From: Variovorax paradoxus B4
GTDB lineage: Bacteria; Pseudomonadota; Gammaproteobacteria; Burkholderiales; Burkholderiaceae_C
Assembly (NCBI RefSeq): GCF_000463015.1
Contig: NC_022247.1
Span: 1,798,001-1,862,000, forward strand
Length of the DNA: 64,000 nt
Reading direction: 5' to 3'
Both the position numbers and the translations under genes were made by a program. The notes below the pieces were generated by a model, which searched no databases, was not told the DNA's origin, and saw nothing but the letters and a program-made list of their open reading frames with translations. This document shows positions 47,018 through 57,665 of the stretch, one piece after another; positions within the stretch are counted from its first letter, which is position 1, and the number at the start of each line of letters is the position of its first letter.

Positions 47018-48706
47018 TTACTTGCTGTCGTTGTTGTCGAGCTTGGCGCGCAGCAGGGCGCCCAGGCTCGTCGTGCCCGCGTTTTCGCGTGCCGACTGCT
47101 GGCTCAGGTTGGCCATGGCGCCTTGTTCGTCGACCATGTCCTTCTGCTTGATCGACAGCTGGATGTTGCGGGTCTTGCGATCCACGTTCACGACGATGGC
47201 GGTGACTTCGTCGCCTTCCTTCAGCACGTTGCGTGCATCTTCCACGCGGTCGCGGGAGATTTCGCTGGCGCGCAGGTAGCCGATGATGTCTTCGCCGAGG
47301 TCGATTTCAGCGCCGCGGGCGTCCACGGTCTTGACCTTGCCGGTCACGATCTGGCCCTTGTCATTCACCGTGGTGAAGGTGGTGAACGGGTCGCTGTCGA
47401 GCTGCTTGATGCCCAGGCTGATGCGCTCGCGGTCCACGTCCACGGCCAGCACGATCGCTTCGACTTCCTGGCCCTTCTTGTAGTTGCGAACGGCGGTTTC
47501 GCCGGCTTCGTTCCACGAGAGGTCCGAGAGGTGCACCAGGCCGTCGATGCCGGCAGCCAGACCGACGAACACGCCGAAGTCGGTGATCGACTTGATCGGG
47601 CCCTTGACGCGGTCGCCGCGCTTGGTGTTCTGCGCGAACTCCTGCCACGGGTTGGCCTTGCACTGCTTCATGCCCAGGCTGATGCGGCGCTTGTCTTCGT
47701 CGATTTCCAGGACCATGACTTCGACTTCGTCGCCCAGCGAGACGATCTTGTTCGGAGCGATGTTCTTGTTGGTCCAGTCCATTTCGGAGACGTGCACCAG
47801 GCCTTCGATGCCGGGTTCGAGTTCGACGAACGCGCCGTAGTCGGCAATGTTCGTGACCTTGCCGAACAGGCGGGTCGATTGCGGGTAGCGGCGCGAAACG
47901 CCCATCCATGGGTCGTCGCCCATTTGCTTGAGACCCAGCGAGACACGGTTCTTTTCGGTGTCGAACTTGAGGATCTTGGCGGTGATTTCCTGGCCGGCCT
48001 GAACGACTTCGCTCGGGTGGCGAACACGGCGCCATGCCATGTCGGTGATGTGCAGCAGACCGTCGATGCCGCCGAGGTCGACGAACGCACCGTATTCGGT
48101 GATGTTCTTGACGACACCGCGCACGACTGCGCCTTCCTTCAGGGTTTCCATCAGCTTGGCGCGCTCTTCGCCCATGCTGGCTTCGACCACGGCACGGCGC
48201 GACAGCACGACGTTGTTGCGCTTGCGGTCGAGCTTGATGACCTTGAATTCCAGGGTCTTGTTCTCGTACGGGGTCAGGTCCTTGATCGGACGCGTGTCGA
48301 TCAGCGAGCCCGGCAGGAACGCGCGGATGCCGTTGACAAGCACCGTGAGGCCGCCCTTGACCTTGCCGCTGGTGGTGCCGGTGACGAAGTCGCCCGATTC
48401 CAGGGCCTTCTCGAGGGCGAGCCACGAAGCCAGACGCTTGGCGGTGTCGCGCGAGAGGATGGTGTCGCCGTAGCCGTTTTCAACGCTGCCGATGGCAACG
48501 GAAACGAAATCGCCGGCCTGGACTTCGAGTTCGCCCTTGTCGTTCTTGAACTCCTCGATCGGCACGTACGCTTCGGACTTGAGGCCGGCGTTGACCACCA
48601 CGTGGTTGTGTTCGACGCGCACGACTTCGGCCGTGATGACCTCGCCGGTGCGCATTTCGGAACGCTTCAGGGACTCTTCGAATAGGTCGGCAAAAGATTC
48701 AGACAT
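47018..48706 (-). CDS. rpsA: 30S ribosomal protein S1
   Basis: This 562-residue protein has six S1/OB repeats, for example [40 protein letters not shown] and [21 protein letters not shown]1 unwinds and delivers mRNA to the 30S subunit. A GGAAGG lies 9 bases before the start. The 229-base leader (48707-48935) contains hairpins such as GGTTG/CAACC near 48805-48820, a place where S1 could repress its own translation as it does in E. coli; that is inference. Confidence 0.96.
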   Translation of the reverse strand: MSESFADLFEESLKRSEMRTGEVITAEVVRVEHNHVVVNAGLKSEAYVPIEEFKNDKGELEVQAGDFVSVAIGSVENGYGDTILSRDTAKRLASWLALEKALESGDFVTGTTSGKVKGGLTVLVNGIRAFLPGSLIDTRPIKDLTPYENKTLEFKVIKLDRKRNNVVLSRRAVVEASMGEERAKLMETLKEGAVVRGVVKNITEYGAFVDLGGIDGLLHITDMAWRRVRHPSEVVQAGQEITAKILKFDTEKNRVSLGLKQMGDDPWMGVSRRYPQSTRLFGKVTNIADYGAFVELEPGIEGLVHVSEMDWTNKNIAPNKIVSLGDEVEVMVLEIDEDKRRISLGMKQCKANPWQEFAQNTKRGDRVKGPIKSITDFGVFVGLAAGIDGLVHLSDLSWNEAGETAVRNYKKGQEVEAIVLAVDVDRERISLGIKQLDSDPFTTFTTVNDKGQIVTGKVKTVDARGAEIDLGEDIIGYLRASEISRDRVEDARNVLKEGDEVTAIVVNVDRKTRNIQLSIKQKDMVDEQGAMANLSQQSARENAGTTSLGALLRAKLDNNDSK

Positions 48707-48899
48707 TTATGGTTCCTTCCGTCAGGCAGGGTTGGCAGGCGCTCATGCGAAATTGCGTGCGGCTGCTGTGGGTCTGGAGACGGCGGTTTTGTGGGCTGGT
48801 GCCCGGTTGGTTGAACAACCAGCAGGCCGGTGCGCTGTCGCGCGAGAGGAGCCTGCTGGAGCGGTATGCGCTACCCCGGAATCCGGTTGGCGCGAGCCC

Positions 48900-48956
48900 T
48901 TCAAGCGGACCTGAAAGGCTGTGACTTCCAACCGCTCAAGCGGGCTTGAACGGCTG
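48900..48956. repeat. Imperfect 22-base direct repeat at the aroA-cmk stop codon, each copy a dyad
   Basis: The copies at 48900-48921 and 48935-48956 match at 18 of 22 positions (core TCAAGCGG). The second spans the last codons and stop of aroA-cmk. Each copy can fold on itself, giving two tandem hairpins in the leader of rpsA. No T-run follows, so this is not an intrinsic terminator. Confidence 0.5.
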
Positions 48957-51032
48957 TTTTTCCTGCCACCAGTTCAACACCTGATCGATCGATTGCTCGA
49001 TGGACAGCTGGGAGTTGTCGAGGTGGCGGGCATCCTGCGCCGGCTTGAGGGGAGCGACGCTGCGGGACGAGTCCCTGGCGTCGCGCGCTTCCAAGTCGGA
49101 GCGAAGACTGTCAAGTGTAGTTGAAATACCCTTTGAAATCAACTGCTTATGCCGGCGTTCGGCCCTCTGGGCGGCGCTGGCCGTCAGAAAGACCTTGAGT
49201 GCCGCGTCGGGGAAGATCACGGTGCCCATGTCGCGGCCGTCGGCCACCAGGCCCGGGAGCTGCCGAAACCGCTGCTGCAGGGCCAGAAGCGCTGCGCGCA
49301 CCGCGGGAAGCGTGGAGACGCGGGAGGCATCCATGCCGGCGGCTTCGGTGCGGATCTCGTCGCTGACGTCTTCACCGGCCAAGAGGACCTTGCCTTCGGT
49401 GAAATGCAGGGGCAGGGCCGCCGCCAGGGCGGCGACCTGCGCCTCGTGCTGCGGGTCGGCGCTGAGCCCGGCGCGCCGCATGGCCAGGCCGGTCACGCGG
49501 TAGAGCGAACCCGAATCGAGGTAGTGGTAGCCGAGCAGGCGCGCCACTTCGGCCGCGAGCGTGCCCTTGCCCGAGGCGGTGGGGCCGTCGATGCAGATCA
49601 CCGGAACCTCGAAGGCCTCGGCCACCGAGAACAGGGTTTCGAAGTAGTCCGGGAAGGTCTTGGCGACGCAGTGGGGCTCGAGGATGCGCACCGGCACCCG
49701 GGCCGGGTTGAACGCCGCGAGCGAAAAACACATCGCCACGCGATGGTCGTCGTAGGTGCGAATGCTGGCCGGCAGCCAGCCGGCCTGCGCGAGCGGGTGC
49801 ACGCGGATGAAATCGGGGCCGGATTCGACGGTGGCGCCGAGCTTTCTCAGCTCGTTGGCCATGGCGTCGATGCGGTCGGTTTCCTTGACGCGCCAACTGG
49901 CGATGTTGCGCAGGGTGCTCGGGCCGTCGGCATAGAGCGCCATGACGGCGAGCGTCATCGCGGCATCGGGAATGTGGTTCGCGTCGAGGTCGATGGCCTT
50001 GAGCGGCCAGGCGCCGCGGCGGACTTCGAGCCAGTTCGGCCCGCTGTCGACTTGCGCGCCCATCTGTCGCGCCGCCTCGATGAAGCGGATGTCACCCTGG
50101 ATCGAATCGGCGCCCACGCCTTCGATCCGGATACTGCTTTGACCGGGAGCGCCCGTGGCAATGGCACCCAGTGCTATGAAATAGCTAGCAGACGAAGCGT
50201 CGGCTTCGACGTGGATGTCGCCCGGCGAGCTGTAGCGGCTGCCGGCGGGGATGGTGAAGCGCTCCCAGCCCTCGCGCCGCACGGCAATGCCGAAGCGCGC
50301 CAGCAGGTTCAGCGTGATCTCGATGTAGGGCTTGGAGATCAGTTCGCCGACCACCTCGATCACGATGTCGCGTCCCGCCGAAGGGCCGCCCCGAGGCGGG
50401 GCCACCCCCTCGGGGGGCAGCGACGACACGCCAGTGCCGAGCGTGGGGGGCGCACTGCCCGCTGCGAGTGGCAATGCCAGCAGCAGCGCGGTCAGGAATT
50501 GGCTCGAGACGTCGCCGCGCACGCGGATCGGTGTGTCGAGCGCCAGCGTGCCGTGATCGGCCGGGCGGATGCGCAGCGGCGGGTAGCCGGGGTTGCCGAG
50601 ATAGTCGATGTGGCAGCCGAGCTGGGTCAGCGCGTCGACAAGATCGCCGATCGGCCGCTCGTGCATGCGCGGCACGCCGCTCAGTTCGAATTCGCCGCCG
50701 AGCAGCGACAGCGCGGCGGTCAGTGGACGCATCGCGGTGCCGGCGTTGCCAAGAAAAAGCGGCAGCAACGGCCCGTTGGGCTTCAGTTGGCCGCCGATGC
50801 CGGTGATGCGCAGTGTGCTGCCCGCCGCATCGATGCCGCAGCCGAGCGCGCGCAGCGCATCGAGCATCACGCGGGTGTCGTCGGAGTCGAGCAGGTCATG
50901 GACCGTGGTGATTCCGCTCGCCAGTGCAGCCAGCAGCAGCACCCGGTTCGAAATGCTCTTGGAGCCCGGCAGCCGCACGGTGCCCGAAGCCCCGGCCAGC
51001 GCAGGAATGTCGAGGAATGCCGTCGAGAACAT
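48936..51032 (-). CDS. aroA-cmk: Bifunctional 3-phosphoshikimate 1-carboxyvinyltransferase / cytidylate kinase
   Basis: One uninterrupted 698-residue frame joins EPSP synthase ([18 protein letters not shown] at the start; [52 protein letters not shown]) to cytidylate kinase from about residue 474. The kinase shows its P-loop GPTASGKG near 482, [17 protein letters not shown], and [17 protein letters not shown] synthase makes the chorismate precursor; Cmk phosphorylates CMP and dCMP. In most bacteria these are separate adjacent genes. Residues 193-221 of the AroA part are an extra repeat-derived insert. The glyphosate-contact Gly in LGNAGTAMR is wild type. The start lies one base from the tyrA stop. 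Confidence 0.95.
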   Translation of the reverse strand: MFSTAFLDIPALAGASGTVRLPGSKSISNRVLLLAALASGITTVHDLLDSDDTRVMLDALRALGCGIDAAGSTLRITGIGGQLKPNGPLLPLFLGNAGTAMRPLTAALSLLGGEFELSGVPRMHERPIGDLVDALTQLGCHIDYLGNPGYPPLRIRPADHGTLALDTPIRVRGDVSSQFLTALLLALPLAAGSAPPTLGTGVSSLPPEGVAPPRGGPSAGRDIVIEVVGELISKPYIEITLNLLARFGIAVRREGWERFTIPAGSRYSSPGDIHVEADASSASYFIALGAIATGAPGQSSIRIEGVGADSIQGDIRFIEAARQMGAQVDSGPNWLEVRRGAWPLKAIDLDANHIPDAAMTLAVMALYADGPSTLRNIASWRVKETDRIDAMANELRKLGATVESGPDFIRVHPLAQAGWLPASIRTYDDHRVAMCFSLAAFNPARVPVRILEPHCVAKTFPDYFETLFSVAEAFEVPVICIDGPTASGKGTLAAEVARLLGYHYLDSGSLYRVTGLAMRRAGLSADPQHEAQVAALAAALPLHFTEGKVLLAGEDVSDEIRTEAAGMDASRVSTLPAVRAALLALQQRFRQLPGLVADGRDMGTVIFPDAALKVFLTASAAQRAERRHKQLISKGISTTLDSLRSDLEARDARDSSRSVAPLKPAQDARHLDNSQLSIEQSIDQVLNWWQEKQPFKPA
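50370..50456. repeat. In-frame GC-rich repeat-like insert inside aroA
   Basis: These 87 bases encode 29 residues ([20 protein letters not shown] and nine more) between LAAG and [10 protein letters not shown], where other AroA proteins run straight on. The DNA holds two adjacent dyads, GCCCC-GAGGC-GGGGC and CCCCC-TC-GGGGGG. This looks like a REP-type intergenic element of the genus that landed in phase; no second full copy is in the window. Confidence 0.55.
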
Positions 51033-51033
51033 G

Positions 51034-51915
51034 TCAGGAGTCCTGGGGCGCGTCGGTGTTGGGCTGCCAGGCGGCGCGGGCCTTGCTGGCGGCGGCAATC
51101 GCGTGCTCGAGCGCCTGGGCGTCGACGGCCGTCATCAGCGCCTCCAGGTCGAGCAGCGCCTTGCGGAATGCCTGCGACTGCAGCAGCACCTGCTCGCGGT
51201 TGGCGAGCAGCACGTCGCGCCACATGACCGGGTCGCCGGCCGCGATGCGCGAAAAATCGCGAAACCCGGGTCCGGCAAGGCGCAGGAATTGGTCGCCCTG
51301 CGGCTGCGCGATGAGCGCGTTGATATATGCAAAGGCCAGCAGATGCGGCAGATGGCTCACGGCCGCAAAGGCGCCGTCGTGCTCCTCGGGGGTCATGGTG
51401 ACCACGTGGGCCCCAATGCCGCTCCAGATCTGCGAGGCGCGCTGCACGTTCGAGCGCAGCGTGGCCTTGACCGGCGTCAGCACGACCTTGCGGCCCGTGT
51501 AGAGCGAAGCCTCGGCATGCTCGATGCCGGACACTTCCTTGCCGGCGATCGGGTGGGCCGGAACGAAGTGGGCGAACTGGTCCTGCAGGCCGTTGCGTGC
51601 GGCTTCGATCACGTCGCCCTTGGTCGAGCCCACGTCCATCACCAGCGTATCGCTCGAAATGCCATGGCGAATGGCCTTGAAGGTGGCTTCCGAGGCCGCC
51701 ACCGGCACCGCCAGCAGCACGAGGTCGGAGCCCGAGACCGCCAGCAGCGCGGAAGGCGCCGCCACGTCGATCACGCCGAGCTGGCGCGCCCGTTCGGTGG
51801 TGGAGGGCGACTTGCTGTAGCCGACCACGCGTTTCACGAGCTTCGCGCGCTTGAGCGCGAGCGCAAAGGAGCCGCCCATGAGGCCGCAGCCGATCAATCC
51901 CAATTGCTCGAACAT
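51034..51915 (-). CDS. tyrA: Prephenate dehydrogenase
   Basis: This 293-residue enzyme starts with a Rossmann NAD motif ([19 protein letters not shown]) and keeps the prephenate site ([50 protein letters not shown]). It makes 4-hydroxyphenylpyruvate for tyrosine. There is no fused chorismate mutase and no ACT domain, so feedback control would lie elsewhere. It begins 14 bases after pheA. The histidinol-phosphate-type aminotransferase gene often found between pheA and tyrA in betaproteobacteria is absent. Confidence 0.93.
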   Translation of the reverse strand: MFEQLGLIGCGLMGGSFALALKRAKLVKRVVGYSKSPSTTERARQLGVIDVAAPSALLAVSGSDLVLLAVPVAASEATFKAIRHGISSDTLVMDVGSTKGDVIEAARNGLQDQFAHFVPAHPIAGKEVSGIEHAEASLYTGRKVVLTPVKATLRSNVQRASQIWSGIGAHVVTMTPEEHDGAFAAVSHLPHLLAFAYINALIAQPQGDQFLRLAGPGFRDFSRIAAGDPVMWRDVLLANREQVLLQSQAFRKALLDLEALMTAVDAQALEHAIAAASKARAAWQPNTDAPQDS

Positions 51916-51929
51916 GGTGCTTGTCCGGC

Positions 51930-53051
51930 TCAGGCTTTGACGGGGTAGGCGCCAAGCACCTTGTAGAACGCGCAGAGGCCGCGCAACTCGGCCAGTGCCG
52001 CAGCCACGTTGGGCTGCGAGGGGTGGCCGTCCAGGTCGATGTAGAAGTAGTACTCCCACTGGCCGGTGCGCGCCGGGCGCGACTCGAAACGGGTCATGGA
52101 CACGTTGTTGACCTTCAGCGGTACCAGCAGGTCGTGCACGGCGCCGGGCCGGTTCGGCACGGAGACGATCAGGCTCGTGCAGTCGCGTCCCGAGGCCGGC
52201 GGCATGGCCAGCGTCTGGGGCAGGCAGATCACGGAGAAGCGGGTGCGGTTGTACGAGTCGTCCTGGATCGCATGCGCCACGATGTGCAGGCCGAAGCGCG
52301 TGGCGGCGCGTTCGCCGGCCAGCGCGGCCCAGGCCGGGTTGGTGGCCGCGAGCCGCGCGCCTTCGGCATTGCTCGAAACGGCACGCCGCTCGGCGTTGGG
52401 CAGGTGCTTCGACAGCCAGGTCTGGCACTGCGCCAGCGCTTGCGGGTGGGCCAGCACCGCCTCGATGCCGTCGAGCGTGTTGCTGCTGCGCAGCAGATGG
52501 TGGCGCACCAGCAGGCTGACTTCGCCGACCACGTGGGTGGGCGAATGCAGGAACAGGTCGAGCGAACGCGTGACCACGCCTTCGGTCGAGTTTTCGACGC
52601 CGACCACGCCGTACTGGGCGCTGCCGGCCGCCGTGGCGTGGAACACCTCGTCGAAGCTGGCGCAGTAGATCAGGTCGGCGGCGCCGCCGAAGTATTCGAT
52701 GGCGGCCTGTTCGCAAAAAGTGCCCTCGGGCCCCAGCACGGCGACGCGCTGCGGCGATTCGAGCGCCAGGCAGGCCGACATGATTTCGCGCCAGATGGCG
52801 GCCACATGCAGGTCCTTGAGCGGGCCCGCATTGCTCTTTTGCATCTTCTCGATGACTTGAGCCACGCGGTCGGGGCGGAAATACGGGGTGCCTTCGCGCT
52901 TCTTGACCTCGCCCACCAGCTCTGCCACGTGGGCCCGCTCATTGAGCAGGCTGAGCAGTTGCTGGTCGAGCGAATCGATCTGCACGCGCAGACCGGCAAG
53001 GCTTTCGGAGTTGTCGGGAGAGGAGGGCGGTGTTGGTGCGGAGGCGGTCAT
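51930..53051 (-). CDS. pheA: Bifunctional chorismate mutase / prephenate dehydratase
   Basis: This 373-residue protein has three parts. An AroQ chorismate mutase comes first (LRVQIDSLDQQLLSLLNERA; ELVGEVKKREGTPYFRPDR). The prephenate dehydratase follows (VAVLGPEGTFCEQAAIEYFG; GVVGVENSTEGVVTRSL; catalytic Thr-Arg-Phe in TRFSVICLPQ). A C-terminal ACT domain (SVPNRPGAVHDLL; FESRP) binds phenylalanine for feedback inhibition. It converts chorismate to phenylpyruvate. serC lies 24 bases upstream. Confidence 0.95.
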   Translation of the reverse strand: MTASAPTPPSSPDNSESLAGLRVQIDSLDQQLLSLLNERAHVAELVGEVKKREGTPYFRPDRVAQVIEKMQKSNAGPLKDLHVAAIWREIMSACLALESPQRVAVLGPEGTFCEQAAIEYFGGAADLIYCASFDEVFHATAAGSAQYGVVGVENSTEGVVTRSLDLFLHSPTHVVGEVSLLVRHHLLRSSNTLDGIEAVLAHPQALAQCQTWLSKHLPNAERRAVSSNAEGARLAATNPAWAALAGERAATRFGLHIVAHAIQDDSYNRTRFSVICLPQTLAMPPASGRDCTSLIVSVPNRPGAVHDLLVPLKVNNVSMTRFESRPARTGQWEYYFYIDLDGHPSQPNVAAALAELRGLCAFYKVLGAYPVKA

Positions 53052-53075
53052 CGGTGCGAGCAGCTGGGCATGCGC

Positions 53076-54209
53076 CTAGGCATGCGATCGCTCGAATTCT
53101 CGCATGTAGCTCACAAGGGCCCGTACGCCTTCCAGCGGCATGGCGTTGTAGATGCTCGCGCGCATGCCGCCGACCGACTTGTGGCCCTTGAGCTGCAGCA
53201 GGCCGGCCTCGCGCGCACCGGCCAGGAAGGCGTCGTTGCGGCTCTCGTCCACCAGGAAGAACGGCACGTTCATGCGCGAACGGCAGCCCGGGTCGATCTT
53301 GTTGACGTAGAACGAAGAGGTATCGATGAAGTCGTACAGCAGCTTGGCCTTGGCAATGTTGCGCTGTTCCATGGCCGCCACGCCGGTGAGCGCGCCTTCG
53401 GTCTGCCGAAGCAGCCACTGGAACGTCAACCCCGCCATGTAGATGCCCCAGGTCGGCGGGGTGTTGTACATGGACTTGTTGTCGGCAACGATCTTGTAGT
53501 TGAACGCGCTGGGGCAGATCTCGAGCGCATGTCCGAGCAGGTCGTCCCGCACGATCACGAGGGTGAGTCCGGCCGGCCCGAGGTTCTTCTGCGCCCCGCC
53601 GAATGCAAGGCCGACACGGCGCCAGTCGACGCTGCGCGAAGCCACGTGCGACGAAAAGTCGATGACGAGCGGCGCGTTGCTGCCAAGGGCCGCCAGGTCG
53701 GGCAGTTGCTGGAACTCGATGCCGTTGATGGTCTCGTTGGTGCACAGGTGCACGTACGAGGCGTCCTTGCTGAGCTGCCAGGTCGAGGGATCGGGCAGCC
53801 GCGTGTGATGGTCGCCGGCGTTGCTCGCGGCGATGTTCGCCGTGCAGTAGCGCTGCGCTTCCTTTTGCGACTTGATGCTCCAGCTGCCGGTGATGACGAA
53901 GTCGGCGGTGGTGCCGCGCGACAGGTTCATCGGCACGATGGCGTTCTCGCCGAGGCCGCCACCCTGCATGAAGAGGATGTGGAAGTGCTCGGGCACGGCC
54001 AGCAGCGTGCGGATGTCGGCTTCGGCCTGGGTGCAGATCGCGCCGAATTCCTTGCCGCGATGGCTCATTTCCATCACGCTCATCCCGCTGCCCTGCCAGT
54101 CGAGCATTTCGGAGGCGGCGCGTTGCAGCACCGCCTCCGGCATGGCGGCCGGACCTGCGGAAAAATTGTACGGGCGCGTGCCGGCCGGCTGGGGCTGCTG
54201 CTGATTCAC
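53076..54209 (-). CDS. serC: Phosphoserine aminotransferase
   Basis: This 377-residue class V PLP enzyme has its Schiff-base lysine at Lys208 ([18 protein letters not shown]). The conserved N-terminus ([18 protein letters not shown]) and substrate Arg regions ([20 protein letters not shown]) are present. It makes 3-phosphoserine for serine synthesis and also acts in pyridoxal phosphate synthesis. It starts one base after the DUF2059 stop and precedes pheA, matching the conserved gyrA-serC-pheA order. Confidence 0.95.
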   Translation of the reverse strand: MNQQQPQPAGTRPYNFSAGPAAMPEAVLQRAASEMLDWQGSGMSVMEMSHRGKEFGAICTQAEADIRTLLAVPEHFHILFMQGGGLGENAIVPMNLSRGTTADFVITGSWSIKSQKEAQRYCTANIAASNAGDHHTRLPDPSTWQLSKDASYVHLCTNETINGIEFQQLPDLAALGSNAPLVIDFSSHVASRSVDWRRVGLAFGGAQKNLGPAGLTLVIVRDDLLGHALEICPSAFNYKIVADNKSMYNTPPTWGIYMAGLTFQWLLRQTEGALTGVAAMEQRNIAKAKLLYDFIDTSSFYVNKIDPGCRSRMNVPFFLVDESRNDAFLAGAREAGLLQLKGHKSVGGMRASIYNAMPLEGVRALVSYMREFERSHA

Positions 54210-54210
54210 G

Positions 54211-54798
54211 TCACTTCTTGGCGGGAGCCTTGGCAGGTGCCTTGGCGGGAGCGGCGCCTTGTGGCGCGCCGGTCGGAGCGCCCAGGGCCTTGGCCACGTT
54301 CTCGTCGAGCGCGCGCATCTTCGGTTCGATGGTGGCGCGCGTGTCGCTCACGAGCTTCTCGGTCAGCGCGGTCTGCATCTTCGGATTGAGGTCCTGGTAC
54401 TTCTTGCTGAGCGGCGAGTTGATCCAGGCCAGCAGCTGCTTGAGTTCTTCTTCGCTGAAGTTCTGCTCGAGCAGCGGGGTGAGGGCGCCAGGTGCCAGCT
54501 GCACGGCCTTGTCGCGCACGATCGGGTAGGCGTCGTCGAAGTACTTCTTGAGCTCGGCGTCGGCGGCCTTGGCGGCCGATTCGCGCTTGGCTTCGGGCAC
54601 CTGCGTCTGCAGGTATTGCGAGCCTGCCTGCGCAATTGGAGCGCTCGATTGCTCGACCAAGCCGCGGGCCAGCGACTCGATGCCGGGGCGCTGCACGTCG
54701 ATGAACTGCTTGATGAGCGCAGCCTTGTCCTGGGCCATGGCGGCCATCGAGCTGCCGGCCAGGGCGACGGTCAGAAGGGCGAGCTTGAATTTTTTCAC
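54211..54798 (-). CDS. Exported DUF2059-type protein
   Basis: This 195-residue protein has a signal peptide ([20 protein letters not shown]) and an all-helical DUF2059 core with the pattern [20 protein letters not shown] then [10 protein letters not shown] near residue 115-140. The tail is an Ala/Pro/Lys run. The function of the family is unknown; it is predicted to be periplasmic. It sits between gyrA (four-base overlap) and serC (one-base gap), so it is co-translated with housekeeping genes. Confidence 0.82.
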   Translation of the reverse strand: MKKFKLALLTVALAGSSMAAMAQDKAALIKQFIDVQRPGIESLARGLVEQSSAPIAQAGSQYLQTQVPEAKRESAAKAADAELKKYFDDAYPIVRDKAVQLAPGALTPLLEQNFSEEELKQLLAWINSPLSKKYQDLNPKMQTALTEKLVSDTRATIEPKMRALDENVAKALGAPTGAPQGAAPAKAPAKAPAKK

Positions 54799-57440
54799 TG
54801 AGGGTTCTCCGTTGAAGATGAGGAAGTATCGTCCGCGCCAGGCTCGCTCTCGCCGTTGGCGTCGTTTTCGACGATACGTTGTAGTCCGCTGAGTTTGGCG
54901 CCTTCGTCGAGCCCGATCAGCGTAACGCCTTGCGTTGCGCGACCCAGTTCACGAATCTCGGCGACCCGGGTGCGCACAAGCACGCCCTTGTCGGTGATGA
55001 GCATGATCTCATCGTCCGCATGCACGAGGGTGGCGGCAACGACCTTGCCGTTGCGCTCACTCTGTTGAATCGCGATCATGCCTTTGGTTCCGCGGCCATG
55101 GCGCGTGTACTCGGTAATGCTTGTACGCTTTCCGTAACCATTTTCCGTGGCGGTGAGCACGCTTTGCTGCTCGTCCTCGGCCACCAGCATCGCGATCACG
55201 CCTTGCCCGGGGTCGAGCGACATGCCGCGCACGCCGCGTGCGTTGCGGCCCAGCGGGCGCACGTCTTCTTCGTCGAAGCGCACGGCCTTGCCGCCGTCGC
55301 TGAACAGCATCACGTCGTGCTTGCCGTCGGTCAGGGCGGCGCCGATGAGGTAGTCGCCCTCGTCGAGGTTCACGGCAATGATGCCGCCCTTGCGCGGGTT
55401 GTTGAATTCGTCGAGGGTGGTCTTCTTGACCGTGCCCATCGAGGTGGCCATGAACACGTACTGGTCGGCCGGGAAGTTGCGCTTCTCGCCGGTCAGGGCG
55501 AGCGCCACGTTGATCTTCTCGCCTTCCTGCAGCGGGAACATGTTGACGATGGGGCGGCCGCGCGAGCCGCGCGAACCCGCGGGCACTTCCCACACCTTGA
55601 GCCAGTACAGCCGGCCGCGGTTGGAGAAGCACAGGATGTAGTCGTGCGTGTTGGCGATGAAGAGCTGGTCGATCCAGTCGTCTTCCTTGGTGACCGTTGC
55701 CTGCTTGCCGCGTCCGCCGCGCTTTTGCGCGCGGTATTCGCCCAGCGGCTGGCTCTTGATGTAGCCGCTGTGGGAAAGCGTCACCACCATGTCGGTGGGC
55801 GTGATCAGGTCTTCGGTCGAGAGATCGTAGGCGCTGTGTTCCACCAGGCTGCGGCGCGCGCCGAGCTTCGACTGGCCGAACTCGTGCTTGATGGTGCCGA
55901 GCTCGTCGCCAATGATGACCGAGACCCGTTCGGGCTTGGACAGGATGTCGAGCAGGTCGTCGATCTCTGCCATGACCTCCTTGTATTCGGCAACGATCTT
56001 GTCCTGCTCGAGGCCGGTCAGGCGCTGCAGGCGCATCTGCAGGATTTCCTGCGCCTGCGTCTCCGACAGCCGGTAGAGGCCGTCCGAGCCCATGCCGAAC
56101 TCGCGTTCGAGGCCCTCGGGGCGGTAATCGTCGGCATTGACCACGCCGCCGTCGGCGCGCGAACGCGTCAGCATCTCGCGCACCAGCTTGCTGTCCCAGC
56201 TGCGGGTCATCAGTTCGGACTTGGCGACCGGCGGGGTGGGCGATTCGCGGATGATGCGGATGAACTCGTCGATGTTGGCCAGCGCCACCGCCAGGCCTTC
56301 GAGCACGTGGCCGCGTTCGCGGGCCTTGCGCAGGGTGAAGACGGTGCGGCGCGTGACCACTTCGCGGCGGTGCTGCAGGAAGACCTCGATCAGGTCCTTC
56401 AGGTTGCACAGCTTGGGCTGGCCGTCGACCAGCGCCACCATGTTGATGCCGAAGGTGTCCTGCAGCTGGGTCTGCTTGTACAGGTTGTTGAGCACCACCT
56501 CGGGCACTTCGCCGCGCTTGAGCTCGATCACCAGGCGCATGCCCGACTTGTCGGATTCGTCCTGGATGTGGCTGATGCCTTCGATCTTCTTCTCGTGCAC
56601 CAGCTCGGCCATGCGCTCCTGCAGCGTCTTCTTGTTGACCTGGTAGGGCAGCTCGTCGACGATGATCGCCTGGCGCTGGCCGCGGTCGATGTCCTCGAAG
56701 TGGCACTTGGCGCGCATCACGACCTTGCCGCGGCCGGTGCGGTAGCCGTCCCGCACGCCATTGATGCCGTAGATGATGCCGGCGGTCGGGAAGTCGGGCG
56801 CCGGCACGATTTCCATCAGTTCGTCGATGGTTGCCTGCGGATTGCGCAGCATATGCAGGCAGGCGTCCACCACCTCATTGAGATTGTGCGGCGGAATATT
56901 GGTGGCCATGCCAACCGCAATACCGCCTGAGCCATTCACCAGCAAATTCGGCAGTTTGCTTGGAAGGACCTTCGGCTCTTTTTCGGAGCCGTCGTAATTG
57001 TCTTGAAAATCGACAGTTTCCTTGTCGATATCGGCCAGCATTTCGTGCGCAATTTTGGCCAGCCGGATTTCCGTATACCGCATTGCGGCTGCGTTGTCTC
57101 CGTCGACCGACCCGAAGTTGCCTTGGCCGTCGACCAGCATATGGCGCATGGAAAAGTCCTGCGCCAGCCGCACGATGGTGTCGTAAACGGATTGATCGCC
57201 GTGCGGGTGGTACTTACCGATCACGTCGCCCACGATGCGGGCGGATTTCTTGTAGGCCCGGTTCCAGTCGTTGTTGAGCTCGTGCATGGCATACAGCACG
57301 CGCCGGTGCACAGGCTTGAGGCCGTCGCGCGCATCGGGAAGCGCCCGGCCCACGATCACGCTCATGGCGTAGTCGAGATAGCTGCTGCGCATTTCCTCTT
57401 CAAGACTGATGGGCAGGGTTTCTTTGGCGAAGGAGGTCAT
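54795..57440 (-). CDS. gyrA: DNA gyrase subunit A
   Basis: This 881-residue type II topoisomerase subunit has the catalytic Tyr122 ([19 protein letters not shown]) and the GyrA box QKRGGRGKQ in the C-terminal beta-pinwheel. It cuts and rejoins DNA to introduce negative supercoils with GyrB. In the quinolone-determining region residue 83 is Gln (HGDQSVYD), where E. coli has Ser, while Asp87 is kept. It heads the long minus-strand array and is divergent from ompA across 225 bases. Confidence 0.96.
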   Translation of the reverse strand: MTSFAKETLPISLEEEMRSSYLDYAMSVIVGRALPDARDGLKPVHRRVLYAMHELNNDWNRAYKKSARIVGDVIGKYHPHGDQSVYDTIVRLAQDFSMRHMLVDGQGNFGSVDGDNAAAMRYTEIRLAKIAHEMLADIDKETVDFQDNYDGSEKEPKVLPSKLPNLLVNGSGGIAVGMATNIPPHNLNEVVDACLHMLRNPQATIDELMEIVPAPDFPTAGIIYGINGVRDGYRTGRGKVVMRAKCHFEDIDRGQRQAIIVDELPYQVNKKTLQERMAELVHEKKIEGISHIQDESDKSGMRLVIELKRGEVPEVVLNNLYKQTQLQDTFGINMVALVDGQPKLCNLKDLIEVFLQHRREVVTRRTVFTLRKARERGHVLEGLAVALANIDEFIRIIRESPTPPVAKSELMTRSWDSKLVREMLTRSRADGGVVNADDYRPEGLEREFGMGSDGLYRLSETQAQEILQMRLQRLTGLEQDKIVAEYKEVMAEIDDLLDILSKPERVSVIIGDELGTIKHEFGQSKLGARRSLVEHSAYDLSTEDLITPTDMVVTLSHSGYIKSQPLGEYRAQKRGGRGKQATVTKEDDWIDQLFIANTHDYILCFSNRGRLYWLKVWEVPAGSRGSRGRPIVNMFPLQEGEKINVALALTGEKRNFPADQYVFMATSMGTVKKTTLDEFNNPRKGGIIAVNLDEGDYLIGAALTDGKHDVMLFSDGGKAVRFDEEDVRPLGRNARGVRGMSLDPGQGVIAMLVAEDEQQSVLTATENGYGKRTSITEYTRHGRGTKGMIAIQQSERNGKVVAATLVHADDEIMLITDKGVLVRTRVAEIRELGRATQGVTLIGLDEGAKLSGLQRIVENDANGESEPGADDTSSSSTENPQ

Positions 57441-57559
57441 TGAGCGAGAGGCTGGCGGCAGGAAGGCGAAATTTTACGCTGTGAGGGGTGTCGCACCGCC
57501 GCAACACAAGGCCGCTATTCCGCCTCCGTCCTACGCTTCAGGGGTGTCCAGCGGCCTGT

Positions 57560-57583
57560 TTGCCAAAGACCCTATGGCACAAT
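57560..57583 (+). promoter_or_regulatory. Candidate ompA promoter region with a short dyad
   Basis: TTGCCA (57560) and CACAAT (57578) resemble promoter boxes, but the 12-base spacing is too short for a normal pair, so only CACAAT as -10 is likely. TGCCA/TGGCA form a small dyad over it. The 225-base gap to gyrA must hold both promoters. Confidence 0.25.
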
Positions 57584-57665
57584 CGCCTCAACGTTTTGGG
57601 TGGTGGTCACTTAAAGCGTCCTTGATTCGCAGCGCGGCTGCGGCTTTTTCCCCAAGAGGAGAACC

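Noticed and set aside
51033..51098. A longer start for aroA-cmk at 51098
   Set aside because: The extra 22 residues are Pro/Arg-rich and antiparallel to nothing conserved, and they lie within the tyrA 3' end; the ATG at 51032 begins the conserved AroA sequence.
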